Source of the DNA: CAVVKW01 sp963749035 | GTDB taxonomy: Bacteria > Verrucomicrobiota > Verrucomicrobiia > Chthoniobacterales > JAATET01 | Reading direction: 5' to 3' | Assembly: GCA_963749035.1 (NCBI GenBank) | Contig: CAVVKW010000002.1 | Location: 434,001-498,000, forward strand | Length of the DNA stretch: 64,000 bases | Shown: positions 34,165-43,251 of the stretch, piece by piece | How positions within the stretch are numbered: the first letter of the stretch is position 1 | Layout of the letters: each line of letters begins with the position of its first letter | The notes under the pieces: generated by a model | What the model was told of the DNA's origin: nothing | The model's input: the letters and a program-made list of their open reading frames with translations, nothing else | Databases searched by the model: none | Position numbers and translations under genes: made by a program

Positions 34165-35097
34165 CTAAAAATTAATCAAAACGCCGATTCCGCCACCCAA
34201 ATTTGCGGCGAAGTAGTCGTAGAACTCCTCGGTCGATGAATTGATCCCGAGACTGGCCGTCGTCTGAACGCTCAGCCATTCGGTGATTCCGTAGGTCAAA
34301 CCGCCACCGATCAATTGATTTAGGTCCGCCCGATCGTCGTAAAGGTAGGCTTGGGCGGATATCTGGTAGTAAAGGTCGAGCGTCAGCGACCGCGTCAAAT
34401 TCGCCTGGTAACCGGTGAGCCATGAAAAATTGTGCCGAAGTGCGTAGTCCGGCCACCCACCGACGTTAAAGTCAGCGCTGAAAGACGTGTAGGCGCGCTG
34501 GCCGCGCGTGATCGCAAAGACCTTCCTCGCACCAGCCGTGATCGTGTGACTATGGAAAATCTCGCCGTTCCAAGCTCGATCCGTCAGCAGGTCGTAATTG
34601 TAATTGGTAAAGAGCGTCAAATCTCCGAGGTCGCGCACCACGTAGATCAATCCAGCGGTCAGCGACAACGCGTCGAAATCGAGATCGGTCCGATCGGCGT
34701 ATCGATAGATGCTCTGCTCGGCGCTGAACTCCCCGAACAAATTTTTGCCGAGATAAGGGAGAAAGCTGCCGCCCAGGGAACCCGTCAGCAACCCGTCTGA
34801 TTCACTGGTGTCATCGAGCAAATCCGGGTTGCTCGTCCAAAGATAGTTCCAGTTCGACCACGCGGAAAATGCCTCGTAAGTCGCCGCCGGCTGCAACAGG
34901 ACCTGCTCGCCGATGTCGGGATCTCCAGCACTGGCCGGAGCCAGCCGCTCGACGTCTCCGATAGTGCCACCGACCGCCGCGCCACGGGCTCTCGGCGTTT
35001 GGGCAACTCGTTCCTCGGCGGACGTCGCGTTTTGTCCGAAGACACCCTCCCCGGAACAAGCGAAAACTAAAGCGAGAATGAGACCTCTCCTAACCAT
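34165..35097 (-). CDS. Outer-membrane beta-barrel protein
   Basis: 310 residues from ATG 35097 (an upstream ATG at 35124 is possible). Signal peptide MVRRGLILALVFACSGEGVFG. The mature part alternates aromatic and polar residues as in beta-barrels (LTLFTNYNYDLLTDRAWNGEIF, SLTLDLYYQISAQAYLYDDRADLNQLIGGGLTYGI) and ends in Phe (GIGVLINF), the usual BAM signal. It starts 129 bp from the divergent CHASE2 cyclase and precedes the FecR gene, forming one functional cluster. Confidence 0.82.
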   Translation of the reverse strand: MVRRGLILALVFACSGEGVFGQNATSAEERVAQTPRARGAAVGGTIGDVERLAPASAGDPDIGEQVLLQPAATYEAFSAWSNWNYLWTSNPDLLDDTSESDGLLTGSLGGSFLPYLGKNLFGEFSAEQSIYRYADRTDLDFDALSLTAGLIYVVRDLGDLTLFTNYNYDLLTDRAWNGEIFHSHTITAGARKVFAITRGQRAYTSFSADFNVGGWPDYALRHNFSWLTGYQANLTRSLTLDLYYQISAQAYLYDDRADLNQLIGGGLTYGITEWLSVQTTASLGINSSTEEFYDYFAANLGGGIGVLINF

Positions 35098-35226
35098 TTC
35101 CGCAGCCTGAACACCTCGTCCCATTGCGTCAAGACACTCGCCCAACTTGACCGTCGGCGCGGGCTCGCGACAGCTCGAATGTCCTTTCTGGTTCCTAAAT
35201 CCGGATTTCTGTTTTCTCATGAGCCG

Positions 35227-37305
35227 ATGGCCACAGCCGCCGCCAAACGTTCCCGCCGTCGCCACGTTCAGTTGGCCGCACTTTGCGCCGCCGTTGCGCT
35301 CGGCGTTCTTCTAGCCTTCGGGCTCAGCGACTCGATCCAACGACTCTCGTGGGACGTCAACGACCGCCTCGTTCGGATGCAGCCGACCCACGATCTCAGC
35401 GATTTTGTCTTCGTCGCCATCGACGACCAGTCCATGAAAATGGACCACCTTTGGCCCGAAGACATCGAGGATAGTCCTGCCCTGCTCTCGATGCAGAACG
35501 GCTGGCCCTGGCCTCGGAGCGTTTACGCCGCGGCAGCCGAGAGGCTCGTCGCAGCCGGAGCGCGCACGGTCGTCATCGACCTCATTCTGGACGCCGAACG
35601 CCCGGGCGACGCCGAGCTCCGAGCCTCGCTCGACCGTCACTCTGACAAAATCGTCCTCGGCTCCAATCTGAGTGCCGATCCCACCCAAGCCGGACGCCCC
35701 ACCACCGCAGCGAACCGGGTGCCCGCCGCCAGCCTGATCGAAGACGGCGACCAGGATCCGCGCGTTGGCTTTGTCAATTTCTGGCCAGGCACCGGCGGCG
35801 TCGTCCGCTCGATATTCTACCGGACCCGTCGCGGAGTGGATCACGCCGACGCCCGAATCTATCACTCCATCACCGCGCGCGCCCTCGAGCAGATCGGACT
35901 CGCCGACGAGATTCCGTCCGACGAGAGCACCCATTACTTCCTCTTCGGCAATCAAGAAACGCTCCCCGTCGTTCCGTTTTACTCGCTGTTCGTCGAGCAC
36001 GACTGGGAGACGATCTGTGCCAACGGCGAAATCTTCGACGGCAAGGTCATCGTCATCGGCCCCAGCGCCGCCATCCTTCAGGATTTTCACCTCACACCCC
36101 TCGGCAACATCCCCGGCCCGCTCCTCCATCTCAACGCGATGGCCGCCACCATCGAGGACGCGTTCTATTTCCCGATCGATTGGAAAGTCACGCTCCTACT
36201 GGTCATCCTCTCCGCTGCCGCCGCCTTTTTGATCACGTGGCATTTCCGTCAGCCGATCTTCGCCGTCCTGATCTTGCTGGCGGTCGCCGGTGCGTATTAC
36301 GCGCTCACCTTCGGCGTGGCGCGAGTTGCCAATCACGTCCTCGAGCTCATCCAACCAACCAGCACGCTTCTCATCGCCGGCTTCGGCTGTATTGCCTGGA
36401 ACTTTGCCGCCGAGCGTCGCGAGAGCGGACGGATGCGCTCCACGCTGGAGCGTTACGTCTCCCGAAACGTCGTTCGCGAAATTCTCGACCATCGAGACGA
36501 CTTCCTCAACGCCCTCGGCGGAACCCGTCGCCCCATGACCGTATTTTTCTCCGACGTGCGTGGTTTTACCTCATTTTCGGAACAGAGCGACGCCAGCGAC
36601 GTGGTTACGCAGCTCAACGAATACCTCGCCGCCATGGTCCGCATCATCTTCGCCCACGAAGGCACCGTGGACAAATTCATGGGCGATGGAATCATGGCCG
36701 TCTGGGGGAATGTCGTTAGCAATGGTGCCGCCGCCGACGCCTGCCGCGCCGCCCGTGCCGCCCACGAGATGCAGAGTGCCCTCGCGCGACTGAATACCGA
36801 GTGGGCCGCGCGCGACCTCCCTGCCTTCGCCATCGGGATCGGCCTCCATCACGGCGACGCCGTCTTCGGCAACATCGGCTCCGACGAGAAAATGGAGCCG
36901 ACCGTCATCGGAGACGCCGTCAACCTCGCATCCCGGGTCGAGGGTCTCACCAAAAAATACGGAGTCGTCACCTGCATCACCGGCTCCTGCGCCGAGCTGG
37001 TTCGCGAGGACTTCCACCTCCGCACCGTCGATCTCGTTCAGGTCGTCGGCAAAACGAAACCGGTCGAAATCTTCTCGCTGATCTCGCCGACTGAGGTCCA
37101 ACCACCCACCTGGCTCGAGCCTTGGGAGAACGCGATTCGACTCTTCCGCGGCCGAGAGTTCGCCGCCGCGATACGCCTTCTCGAAGCCCTGCACTTCGAC
37201 GCCCCAGACAAGTTGCGCGATCTCTATCTCGCCCGCTGCGAGGCCTACCTCCAGACCCCACCGCCGTCCGACTGGACCGGCACCGAAATCGCCACGACGA
37301 AATAG
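35227..37305 (+). CDS. CHASE2-domain adenylate/guanylate cyclase
   Basis: 692 residues from ATG 35227. One N-terminal membrane helix is followed by an extracytoplasmic CHASE2 domain (about 45-330; DFVFVAIDDQSMKM, GWPWPRSVYA, VIDLILDAERPGDAELR), three membrane helices (about 330-405) and a class III cyclase domain (about 420-620). Metal aspartates are in FFSDVRGF and DKFMGDGIMAVW; the Lys in DKFMGD and the EPTVIGDAVNLASR block favour ATP over GTP. It senses an external signal and makes cyclic nucleotide. The next gene on the same strand is sbtA, 79 bp away. Confidence 0.9.
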   Translation: MATAAAKRSRRRHVQLAALCAAVALGVLLAFGLSDSIQRLSWDVNDRLVRMQPTHDLSDFVFVAIDDQSMKMDHLWPEDIEDSPALLSMQNGWPWPRSVYAAAAERLVAAGARTVVIDLILDAERPGDAELRASLDRHSDKIVLGSNLSADPTQAGRPTTAANRVPAASLIEDGDQDPRVGFVNFWPGTGGVVRSIFYRTRRGVDHADARIYHSITARALEQIGLADEIPSDESTHYFLFGNQETLPVVPFYSLFVEHDWETICANGEIFDGKVIVIGPSAAILQDFHLTPLGNIPGPLLHLNAMAATIEDAFYFPIDWKVTLLLVILSAAAAFLITWHFRQPIFAVLILLAVAGAYYALTFGVARVANHVLELIQPTSTLLIAGFGCIAWNFAAERRESGRMRSTLERYVSRNVVREILDHRDDFLNALGGTRRPMTVFFSDVRGFTSFSEQSDASDVVTQLNEYLAAMVRIIFAHEGTVDKFMGDGIMAVWGNVVSNGAAADACRAARAAHEMQSALARLNTEWAARDLPAFAIGIGLHHGDAVFGNIGSDEKMEPTVIGDAVNLASRVEGLTKKYGVVTCITGSCAELVREDFHLRTVDLVQVVGKTKPVEIFSLISPTEVQPPTWLEPWENAIRLFRGREFAAAIRLLEALHFDAPDKLRDLYLARCEAYLQTPPPSDWTGTEIATTK

Positions 37306-37384
37306 GCCACCTCGGCCCACCAAGAGCCGATTCCTTCGCGATTCACAATCTGCGGCTTCCAAATTTGCGGTAAATCGTCAAACA

Positions 37385-38347
37385 GTGGCGGGCGTGAATC
37401 TGCTCATCGACAATCTTCTGTCGCCCATCCTGCTGGCCTTCCTTCTCGGCATGGTCGCCGCCATTCTCAAGAGCGACCTCCGGCTCCCCGAGCCGGTTTA
37501 CGTCGGCCTTTCGATCTACCTGCTCCTCGCCATCGGCCTCAAGGGAGGGATCGCGCTCAGCGAAACACCCATCACCACTCTCGTTGCCCCGGCGGGGGCC
37601 ACCGTCATCCTGGGCGTCATCACGCCGCTCATCGCCTACTGGGCCTTCCGAGCCATCACCAAACTTCCCATTCACGAATCGTCCGCCCTTGCGGCTCACT
37701 ATGGATCGGTCTCGGCGGTCACCTTTATCGCCGCAACCGGATTTGCCACCGCGGCCGGGGCCTCCCCCGAGGGTTACCTCCCCGCGTTGGTGGCAATTCT
37801 CGAAGTTCCCGGCATCGTCGTTGCCCTTTTGATCGTTCAGCTTCGTGGTTCCGACGGTGGCTCCTGGAAAAAAGCGCTGCGGGAAGTTCTCACGGGAAAA
37901 AGCATCGTCCTCCTTGTCGGCGGACTCGTTATCGGATGGGTCGCTGGAGCCGAACGAATGGAAAAAGTGACCCCATTTTTCGTGACGTTGTTCCAAGGCG
38001 CGCTCGTGCTCTTCCTGCTCGAACTCGGGACCATCGCGGCCCGCCGACTTTCCGAGATTCGCGCAGCCGGTCCACTCTTCGTCGTTCTGACGATCGCGTT
38101 GCCAATCGTGAACGGCAGTCTCGGCGTTTGGTTTGGCACAGCCTCCGGACTCAGCGTGGGCGGCTCGGCCGTCCTCGGCGCGATGGCCGGAAGTGCGTCC
38201 TACATTGCCGCTCCGGCCGCCGTCCGCATTGCCCTCCCCCAGGCCAATCCTGCGCTCTACCTGACAGCGTCCTTGGGCCTGACCTTTCCGTTTAACCTCA
38301 GCCTCGGCATCCCGCTGTATCTCGAACTCGCCCGCCGCCTCGCCTAG
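37385..38347 (+). CDS. sbtA: Sodium-dependent bicarbonate transporter, SbtA family
   Basis: 320 residues from GTG 37385, about nine hydrophobic segments. Family blocks: LLSPILLAFLLGMVAAILKSDLRLPEPVYVGLSIYLLLAIGLKGG, HYGSVSAVTFIAA, LEVPGIVVALLI and GSASYIAAPAAVRIALPQANPALYLTASLGLTFPFNLSLGIPLY. SbtA imports HCO3- with Na+ in cyanobacteria. It is followed 29 bp later by the PII-like sbtB gene, the known regulatory partner, which supports the call. Confidence 0.88.
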   Translation: MAGVNLLIDNLLSPILLAFLLGMVAAILKSDLRLPEPVYVGLSIYLLLAIGLKGGIALSETPITTLVAPAGATVILGVITPLIAYWAFRAITKLPIHESSALAAHYGSVSAVTFIAATGFATAAGASPEGYLPALVAILEVPGIVVALLIVQLRGSDGGSWKKALREVLTGKSIVLLVGGLVIGWVAGAERMEKVTPFFVTLFQGALVLFLLELGTIAARRLSEIRAAGPLFVVLTIALPIVNGSLGVWFGTASGLSVGGSAVLGAMAGSASYIAAPAAVRIALPQANPALYLTASLGLTFPFNLSLGIPLYLELARRLA

Positions 38348-38376
38348 ATCCTCATTCCCCAGCACAAAAACGCGTC

Positions 38377-38679
38377 ATGCAAACCACCAAACTCAAGCTC
38401 GTCACCATCGTCGCCGATCGGCTTTGGCTCGATGCCCTCACCGAAGAACTTCTCACCCTCGGCGCCACCGGCTACACCCTCAGCGACGCCCACGGGCAGG
38501 GGGCTCGAGGACTCCGCCCCCTGGATTGGGAAGGTTCCAACGTCCGCATCGAGATCATCGCCAGCCCCGAAGTCGCGGGAAAGATCATCGATCACATGGC
38601 CTCCCAGTATTTTGACCGCCACGGATTCATTGCCTTCCTCCAAGACGTCGAGGTCGTCCGCGGCGACAAGTACGTCTGA
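38377..38679 (+). CDS. SbtB-like PII-family protein
   Basis: 100 residues from ATG 38377. The PII-like fold is shown by KLVTIVADRLWLDALTEELLTLGATGYTLSDAHGQGARGLRP, then VRIEIIASPEVAGKIIDHMASQYFDRHGFIAFLQDVEVVRG. The T-loop region is short and the C-terminal redox Cys motif of some cyanobacterial SbtB is absent. SbtB binds adenine nucleotides including cAMP and controls SbtA. A cyclase gene lies two genes upstream. Confidence 0.85.
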   Translation: MQTTKLKLVTIVADRLWLDALTEELLTLGATGYTLSDAHGQGARGLRPLDWEGSNVRIEIIASPEVAGKIIDHMASQYFDRHGFIAFLQDVEVVRGDKYV

Positions 38680-38774
38680 CGCCCGCGCGGCCCGGATCAG
38701 CGAACCCGGGCGCGCGATCGCCCCCGCAATTCCTTGAACGTTTCGACGTTCCCTCCGATAGTCCCGGGCTCCAC

Positions 38775-40574
38775 ATGTCCCAGCCCCGCAGCCGCACCCG
38801 CAATTTCTGCATCATCGCTCACATCGATCACGGGAAGACCACGCTCTCCGATCGACTCCTCGAGAGCACCGGCACGATCGCCGATCGCGACAAGCAGGAT
38901 CAGCTCCTCGACTCGATGGACCTCGAGCGCGAGCGCGGCATCACGATCAAGAGTCATCCAGTCACGATGAAATACACCGCGGCCGACGGACTCGATTATC
39001 GGTTGAACCTGATGGACACCCCGGGCCACGTCGACTTCTCGTATGAGGTTTCGCGCTCTCTGGCCGCCTGTGAAGGAGCGCTCCTCATCATCGACGCCGC
39101 TCAAGGCGTCGAAGCGCAGACCGTCGCCAACGTCCATCTCGCGACGAAGCAAAACCTCACCATCGTCCCGGTCATCAACAAGATCGACTTGCCCAACGCC
39201 GACCTCCCCAGCGTGAAGCAGCAGCTCGAGGAAATTCTCGCGATTCCCGGCGAGGAAGCCATCGCCGCCTCCGCCAAGGCCGGTCTCGGCATCTCCGAGA
39301 TTCTTGAAGCGGTCGTCAATCGCATCCCCGGACCCGACGCGGGTGACGAGACTCTCCGGGCGCTCGTTTTCGACAGCGTTTTCGACGGCTACCGCGGTGT
39401 TGTCGGCTACCTTCGCGTCTTCTCCGGTCGGCTCCAAGCCGGCACGCCGGTGAAGTTGATGCACAATAACAAGAACTACGAGATCAAGGAGGTCGGCGTC
39501 TTCACCCCGAAGATGTTTCCCCAAGAGAGCCTCGAGTCGGGGGACGTCGGTTACTTCATTGCCAACATCAAGACGACCGCCGAGATCAAGATTGGCGACA
39601 CGCTGACCGACGCCAAACGCCCCGCTACCGAGCCCCTCCCCGGTTTCCAGGAAGTCCATCCGATGGTCTTCTCAGGCATCTATCCGATCAACACGGCGGA
39701 CTTCGAGCACTTGAAGGCCGCCATGGGCAAACTGCAGCTCAACGACGCCGCCTTCCATTTTCAGGCCGAGAGTTCCGTCGCTCTCGGCTTCGGCTTCCGT
39801 TGCGGCTTCCTCGGCCTCCTCCACATGGAGATCATCGTCGAACGTCTGCGTCGCGAATACGACATGGACATCATCTCGACCTATCCGAGCGTGATCTACG
39901 AAGTCGTCAAAACCAACGGCGAGTCCCTCGAAGTCGACAACCCCGCCAACCTTCCGGACATGTCGATCGTCGAGGAGATCCGCGAGCCCGTCATCAAGTG
40001 CTTCGTCATGGTCCCCAACGAGAATATCGGCGACATGATGCAGCTCATGATGGAGAAACGCGGCACCGTCGAGCACACGGAGTCGATCGACACGAAGCGC
40101 ATCATGATCACCACGATCATTCCGCTCAACGAGATCCTCGTCGACTTCAACGACAAGATCAAGACGCTCACCCGTGGTTACGGCTCGATGGACTACGAGC
40201 CCGCTGGCTACCGCGTCGCGAACTTGGTCAAGCTCGACATGCTCGTCAACGCCGAGCCGGTCGACGCCTTTAGTTCCATCGTCCATCGCGACAAGGCCGA
40301 GCAGCGCGGACGCGCCATCGCCGCCAAACTCAAAGAAGTGATCCCAAAGCAGCTCTACCAGGTCGCCATCCAGGCCGCCATCGGCGGAAAGATCGTCGCC
40401 CGCGAAAGCGTCAGCGCCATGCGCAAAAACGTCACCGCCAAGTGCTACGGCGGCGACATCACCCGCAAACGCAAACTTCTCGAGAAGCAGAAGGAAGGTA
40501 AAAAGCGAATGAAGGCCATCGGCAGCGTCAACATTCCGCAAGAAGCCTTCATCGAAGTTCTCAAAACGAGTTAA
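38775..40574 (+). CDS. lepA: Elongation factor 4
   Basis: 599 residues from ATG 38775. GTPase motifs AHIDHGKTT, DTPGHVDF and NKIDLPNAD; domains II and III follow; the LepA-specific C-terminal domain ends YGGDITRKRKLLEKQKEGKKRMKAIGSVNIPQEAFIEVLK. The protein remodels stalled ribosomes. Length is typical. It ends 35 bp before a GC hairpin. Confidence 0.97.
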   Translation: MSQPRSRTRNFCIIAHIDHGKTTLSDRLLESTGTIADRDKQDQLLDSMDLERERGITIKSHPVTMKYTAADGLDYRLNLMDTPGHVDFSYEVSRSLAACEGALLIIDAAQGVEAQTVANVHLATKQNLTIVPVINKIDLPNADLPSVKQQLEEILAIPGEEAIAASAKAGLGISEILEAVVNRIPGPDAGDETLRALVFDSVFDGYRGVVGYLRVFSGRLQAGTPVKLMHNNKNYEIKEVGVFTPKMFPQESLESGDVGYFIANIKTTAEIKIGDTLTDAKRPATEPLPGFQEVHPMVFSGIYPINTADFEHLKAAMGKLQLNDAAFHFQAESSVALGFGFRCGFLGLLHMEIIVERLRREYDMDIISTYPSVIYEVVKTNGESLEVDNPANLPDMSIVEEIREPVIKCFVMVPNENIGDMMQLMMEKRGTVEHTESIDTKRIMITTIIPLNEILVDFNDKIKTLTRGYGSMDYEPAGYRVANLVKLDMLVNAEPVDAFSSIVHRDKAEQRGRAIAAKLKEVIPKQLYQVAIQAAIGGKIVARESVSAMRKNVTAKCYGGDITRKRKLLEKQKEGKKRMKAIGSVNIPQEAFIEVLKTS

Positions 40575-40608
40575 AGAGGCTCGCCCAGGCTCCTCCGTTC
40601 GAAAGAAC

Positions 40609-40625
40609 CGGACCCTCCGGGTCCG
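40609..40625 (+). terminator. Hairpin after lepA, possible terminator
   Basis: CGGACCC-TCC-GGGTCCG forms a 7-bp GC-rich stem with a 3-base loop, 35 bp past the lepA stop. There is no T tract, so it is not a textbook intrinsic terminator. The 3' arm is also the first part of the 17-bp repeat that follows. Confidence 0.4.
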
Positions 40626-40669
40626 AAGTCGAAACGGGTCCGAAGTCGAAACGGGTCCGAAGTCGAAGA
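40619..40669 (+). repeat. 17-bp tandem repeat, three copies
   Basis: GGGTCCGAAGTCGAAAC occurs three times head to tail; the third copy ends in GA instead of AC. It lies between the convergent stops of lepA and the RlmI-like gene. It is probably a slippage-prone intergenic repeat without coding role. Confidence 0.85.
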
Positions 40670-40678
40670 CCCCGACGC

Positions 40679-41842
40679 TCAGCGTCCCGGCATCATCTCG
40701 AGCAGATACCCTTTCAGGTAAGCCGTCTCCGGTAGGTGCAGCACCACCGGATGATCCGCCGCTTGCGGAAAAGTCTCGACCACCCGCGCCGAGCGCCGCG
40801 CGTCCAACAGCCCGGCTCGCGCCGAATCCAAAAACGCTTCGCCCGACACGTGGTGCGAGCACGAGAACGTCGCCAACAGCCCGCCCGGCTCCAAGAGAGC
40901 TGCCGCCTGCCGGTGTAAATCCCGATACCCCCTCATCGCGTCGTTCACCTTCGACTTCCCCTTCGTGAACGAAGGCGGATCGAGGATGATCAAATCGAAA
41001 CGGCCAAGTTGCGCCCGACGTAGAAAATGAAACACGTCCGCGCGCTCCGCTTCGACTGACAGCCCATTCGCCACCGTGTTTGCCTCGAGCTGCCGAAAGC
41101 ATTCCTCACCGGATTCGACGGCCACGACCTCCGTCGCTCCCGCTCGGGCGCAAGCCAGCGCAAACCCGCCCTGATTCGAAAAGCAATCCAGCACCCTGCG
41201 TCCCGACGCCCGCCGCGCAACAGCCGCGTAGTTTTCGACCTGATCGAGATAGAAGCCGGTCTTCTGCCCGGCGAGCAGATCAATCTCGAAGCGCACGCCA
41301 GCGATCTCGAACGACCGCGCCGCCTCCGGCTCTCCCGCCAAGGTTCCCACGACGCTCTCCATTCCCTCGAGATTGCGGACGCCCGCGTCGTTTCGCTCCA
41401 GCACTCCCCGCGCTCCGGTCACCGCCAGCAGCGCCTCGGCGATAACCGATTTTTGAGCATCCATCGCCAGCGTCAGCGTTTGCAGCACCAACGTTGAACC
41501 GTATTGATCGACGATCACGCCGGGCAGGCCGTCGCTCTCGCTCCAGACGATTCGTCGCAGGTCCGGGCGGCAACCAGCTCGATCCCGCACCTCCAGGGCC
41601 TGTCGAATCCGACGTTCGAAAAAATCCCGATCCAGCCCCTGTCGTTTTCGGGAAATTCGCCGCACGGTGATCTGCGACTTCGAGTTGTAAATCCCCACCC
41701 CGAGCAGCCGATCCCGCCCGTCCTTGATCGACACCACGTCACCATCCGTCGGCGACCCAAACGCCTTCAAAATCTCCGTCCCGTAAACCCAATCGTGCCC
41801 GGTCAAAATCCGAGCCCTCGGTCGCACTACAATCCCCGCCAT
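40679..41842 (-). CDS. Class I rRNA cytosine methyltransferase (RlmI family)
   Basis: 387 residues from ATG 41842. An N-terminal PUA domain (ILTGHDWVYGTEILK...GDVVSIKDGRDRLLGVGIYN) is followed by an EEHEE-like linker region and a SAM-binding Rossmann domain (VLDCFSNQGGFALACARAGATEVVAVE). The catalytic motif LIILDPPSFTKGKSKV and the ATFSCSHHVSGEAFLD block match RlmI, which makes m5C1962 in 23S rRNA. QKTGFYLDQ is the family signature. Confidence 0.92.
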   Translation of the reverse strand: MAGIVVRPRARILTGHDWVYGTEILKAFGSPTDGDVVSIKDGRDRLLGVGIYNSKSQITVRRISRKRQGLDRDFFERRIRQALEVRDRAGCRPDLRRIVWSESDGLPGVIVDQYGSTLVLQTLTLAMDAQKSVIAEALLAVTGARGVLERNDAGVRNLEGMESVVGTLAGEPEAARSFEIAGVRFEIDLLAGQKTGFYLDQVENYAAVARRASGRRVLDCFSNQGGFALACARAGATEVVAVESGEECFRQLEANTVANGLSVEAERADVFHFLRRAQLGRFDLIILDPPSFTKGKSKVNDAMRGYRDLHRQAAALLEPGGLLATFSCSHHVSGEAFLDSARAGLLDARRSARVVETFPQAADHPVVLHLPETAYLKGYLLEMMPGR

Positions 41843-41892
41843 GACGGCATCTTCTACCGCATCCCCCGCTCCACGGCGATGTCAGATTCGCC

Positions 41893-43101
41893 CTACGCCG
41901 GGCACGGCTCCGCGTCGGTCGGCTGCGCCAGCACTGCGCCAGCCGATCCACCCGGCTCCGGATATTCGAAGATCTTGCCCTCGTAGTTCCGGATCACGAC
42001 CTTCTCGTCGTCGTGATACAGCACGTATCCCGGATTGATCGGCACCTTTCCGCCACCGCCCGGCGCGTCGATCACGAATTGCGGAACGGCGTATCCGGTC
42101 GTGTGCCCACGGAGCGATTCAATCAGCTCGACGCCCTTCTTCACGGAACTGCGCAGGTGAGCCGACCCCTTGATCAAATCACATTGGTAGAGGTAATAGG
42201 GTCGCACCCGGCACATGAGCAGCTTGTGGATCAGCTCGCGCATCGTATCCACGTCGTCATTCACTCCGGCGAGCAACACGCTTTGATTCCCCAGCGGGAC
42301 CCCGTGGTCAGCCAATCTCCCGAGTGCCGCCTGCACCTCGGTCGTTAGCTCGCGCGGGTGATTCACGTGAATACTCATCCACAGCGGGTGATACTTCTGG
42401 AGCATCTCACAAAGTTTCGGAGTGATCCGCTGGGGCAGAAAAATCGGCACCCGGCTTCCGATCCGCAGGAATTGGATGTGCTTGATCGCCCGCAGCCGCT
42501 TCAGGATGAACTCCAGCTTGTCGTCCGAAAACAGCAGCGCGTCTCCCCCGGAAAGCAGCACGTCGCGCACCTCCGGGTGGGACTCCAGGTAAGCGAAAGC
42601 TTCCTCGAAATTCGTGTGTAGCTCCTGCTCACCCGCACCACTAACGACCCGAGCCCGGGTGCAATACCGGCAGTAGGACGCGCATCGGTCCGTCACCAAA
42701 AAAAGCACTCGATCCGGATAACGGTGAACCAGCCCCGGCACCGGCATGTGCTCGTCCTCCCCGCACGGGTCCGCCATTTCCCACGGCGCCGTCTGCGATT
42801 CCCCGACGTGCGGAATGACTTGTCGACGAATCGGACAATTTGGGTCGTCCGGATCGATCAAATTGAAGAAATGAGGCGTCACCGCGAACGCGAGCTTACT
42901 CCCAGAAAGCAAGACACCCGCCCGCTCGTCGGCACTCAGGGTCAAATGTCCTTCGAGTTGTTCGAGCTTCGTAACCCGATTGCGCAACTGCCACTTCCAG
43001 TCGTTCCACTGCTCGGTCGGCACGTCCGGCCAAAATCCCGGCGCGTGCGACTCGAATTCGATGTCACGACTGTCTCCGAGGGGCTCTCCTAACATTTCCA
43101 T
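41893..43101 (-). CDS. Lysine 2,3-aminomutase (KamA family)
   Basis: 402 residues from ATG 43101 (a TTG at 43107 and an ATG at 43095 are alternatives). The radical-SAM motif CASYCRYCTRAR (C-x3-C-x2-C) near residue 145 and the PLP lysine context RGHTTGYAVPQFVIDAPGGGGKVPINP are present. The enzyme converts L-lysine to L-beta-lysine. The acetyltransferase AblB, needed for the osmolyte N-acetyl-beta-lysine, is not adjacent, and neither are efp or epmA, so the pathway is open. Residues ~30-120 (WKWQLRNRVTKLEQLEGHL...) match the family N-terminus. Confidence 0.9.
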   Translation of the reverse strand: MEMLGEPLGDSRDIEFESHAPGFWPDVPTEQWNDWKWQLRNRVTKLEQLEGHLTLSADERAGVLLSGSKLAFAVTPHFFNLIDPDDPNCPIRRQVIPHVGESQTAPWEMADPCGEDEHMPVPGLVHRYPDRVLFLVTDRCASYCRYCTRARVVSGAGEQELHTNFEEAFAYLESHPEVRDVLLSGGDALLFSDDKLEFILKRLRAIKHIQFLRIGSRVPIFLPQRITPKLCEMLQKYHPLWMSIHVNHPRELTTEVQAALGRLADHGVPLGNQSVLLAGVNDDVDTMRELIHKLLMCRVRPYYLYQCDLIKGSAHLRSSVKKGVELIESLRGHTTGYAVPQFVIDAPGGGGKVPINPGYVLYHDDEKVVIRNYEGKIFEYPEPGGSAGAVLAQPTDAEPCPA

Positions 43102-43251
43102 GGTCAAAATACGTTCTCAACAGGGTAGGCAGCCGTGACGAAATGTCAAAGATCGATTTTGATCGAACTATTATCAACGGTGATGGTGTCGCGAAATTGT
43201 CGCAAACCAACCTCGCTCCGGCCTCCACAATCCGGTTTGTTCTTCCTCGTA

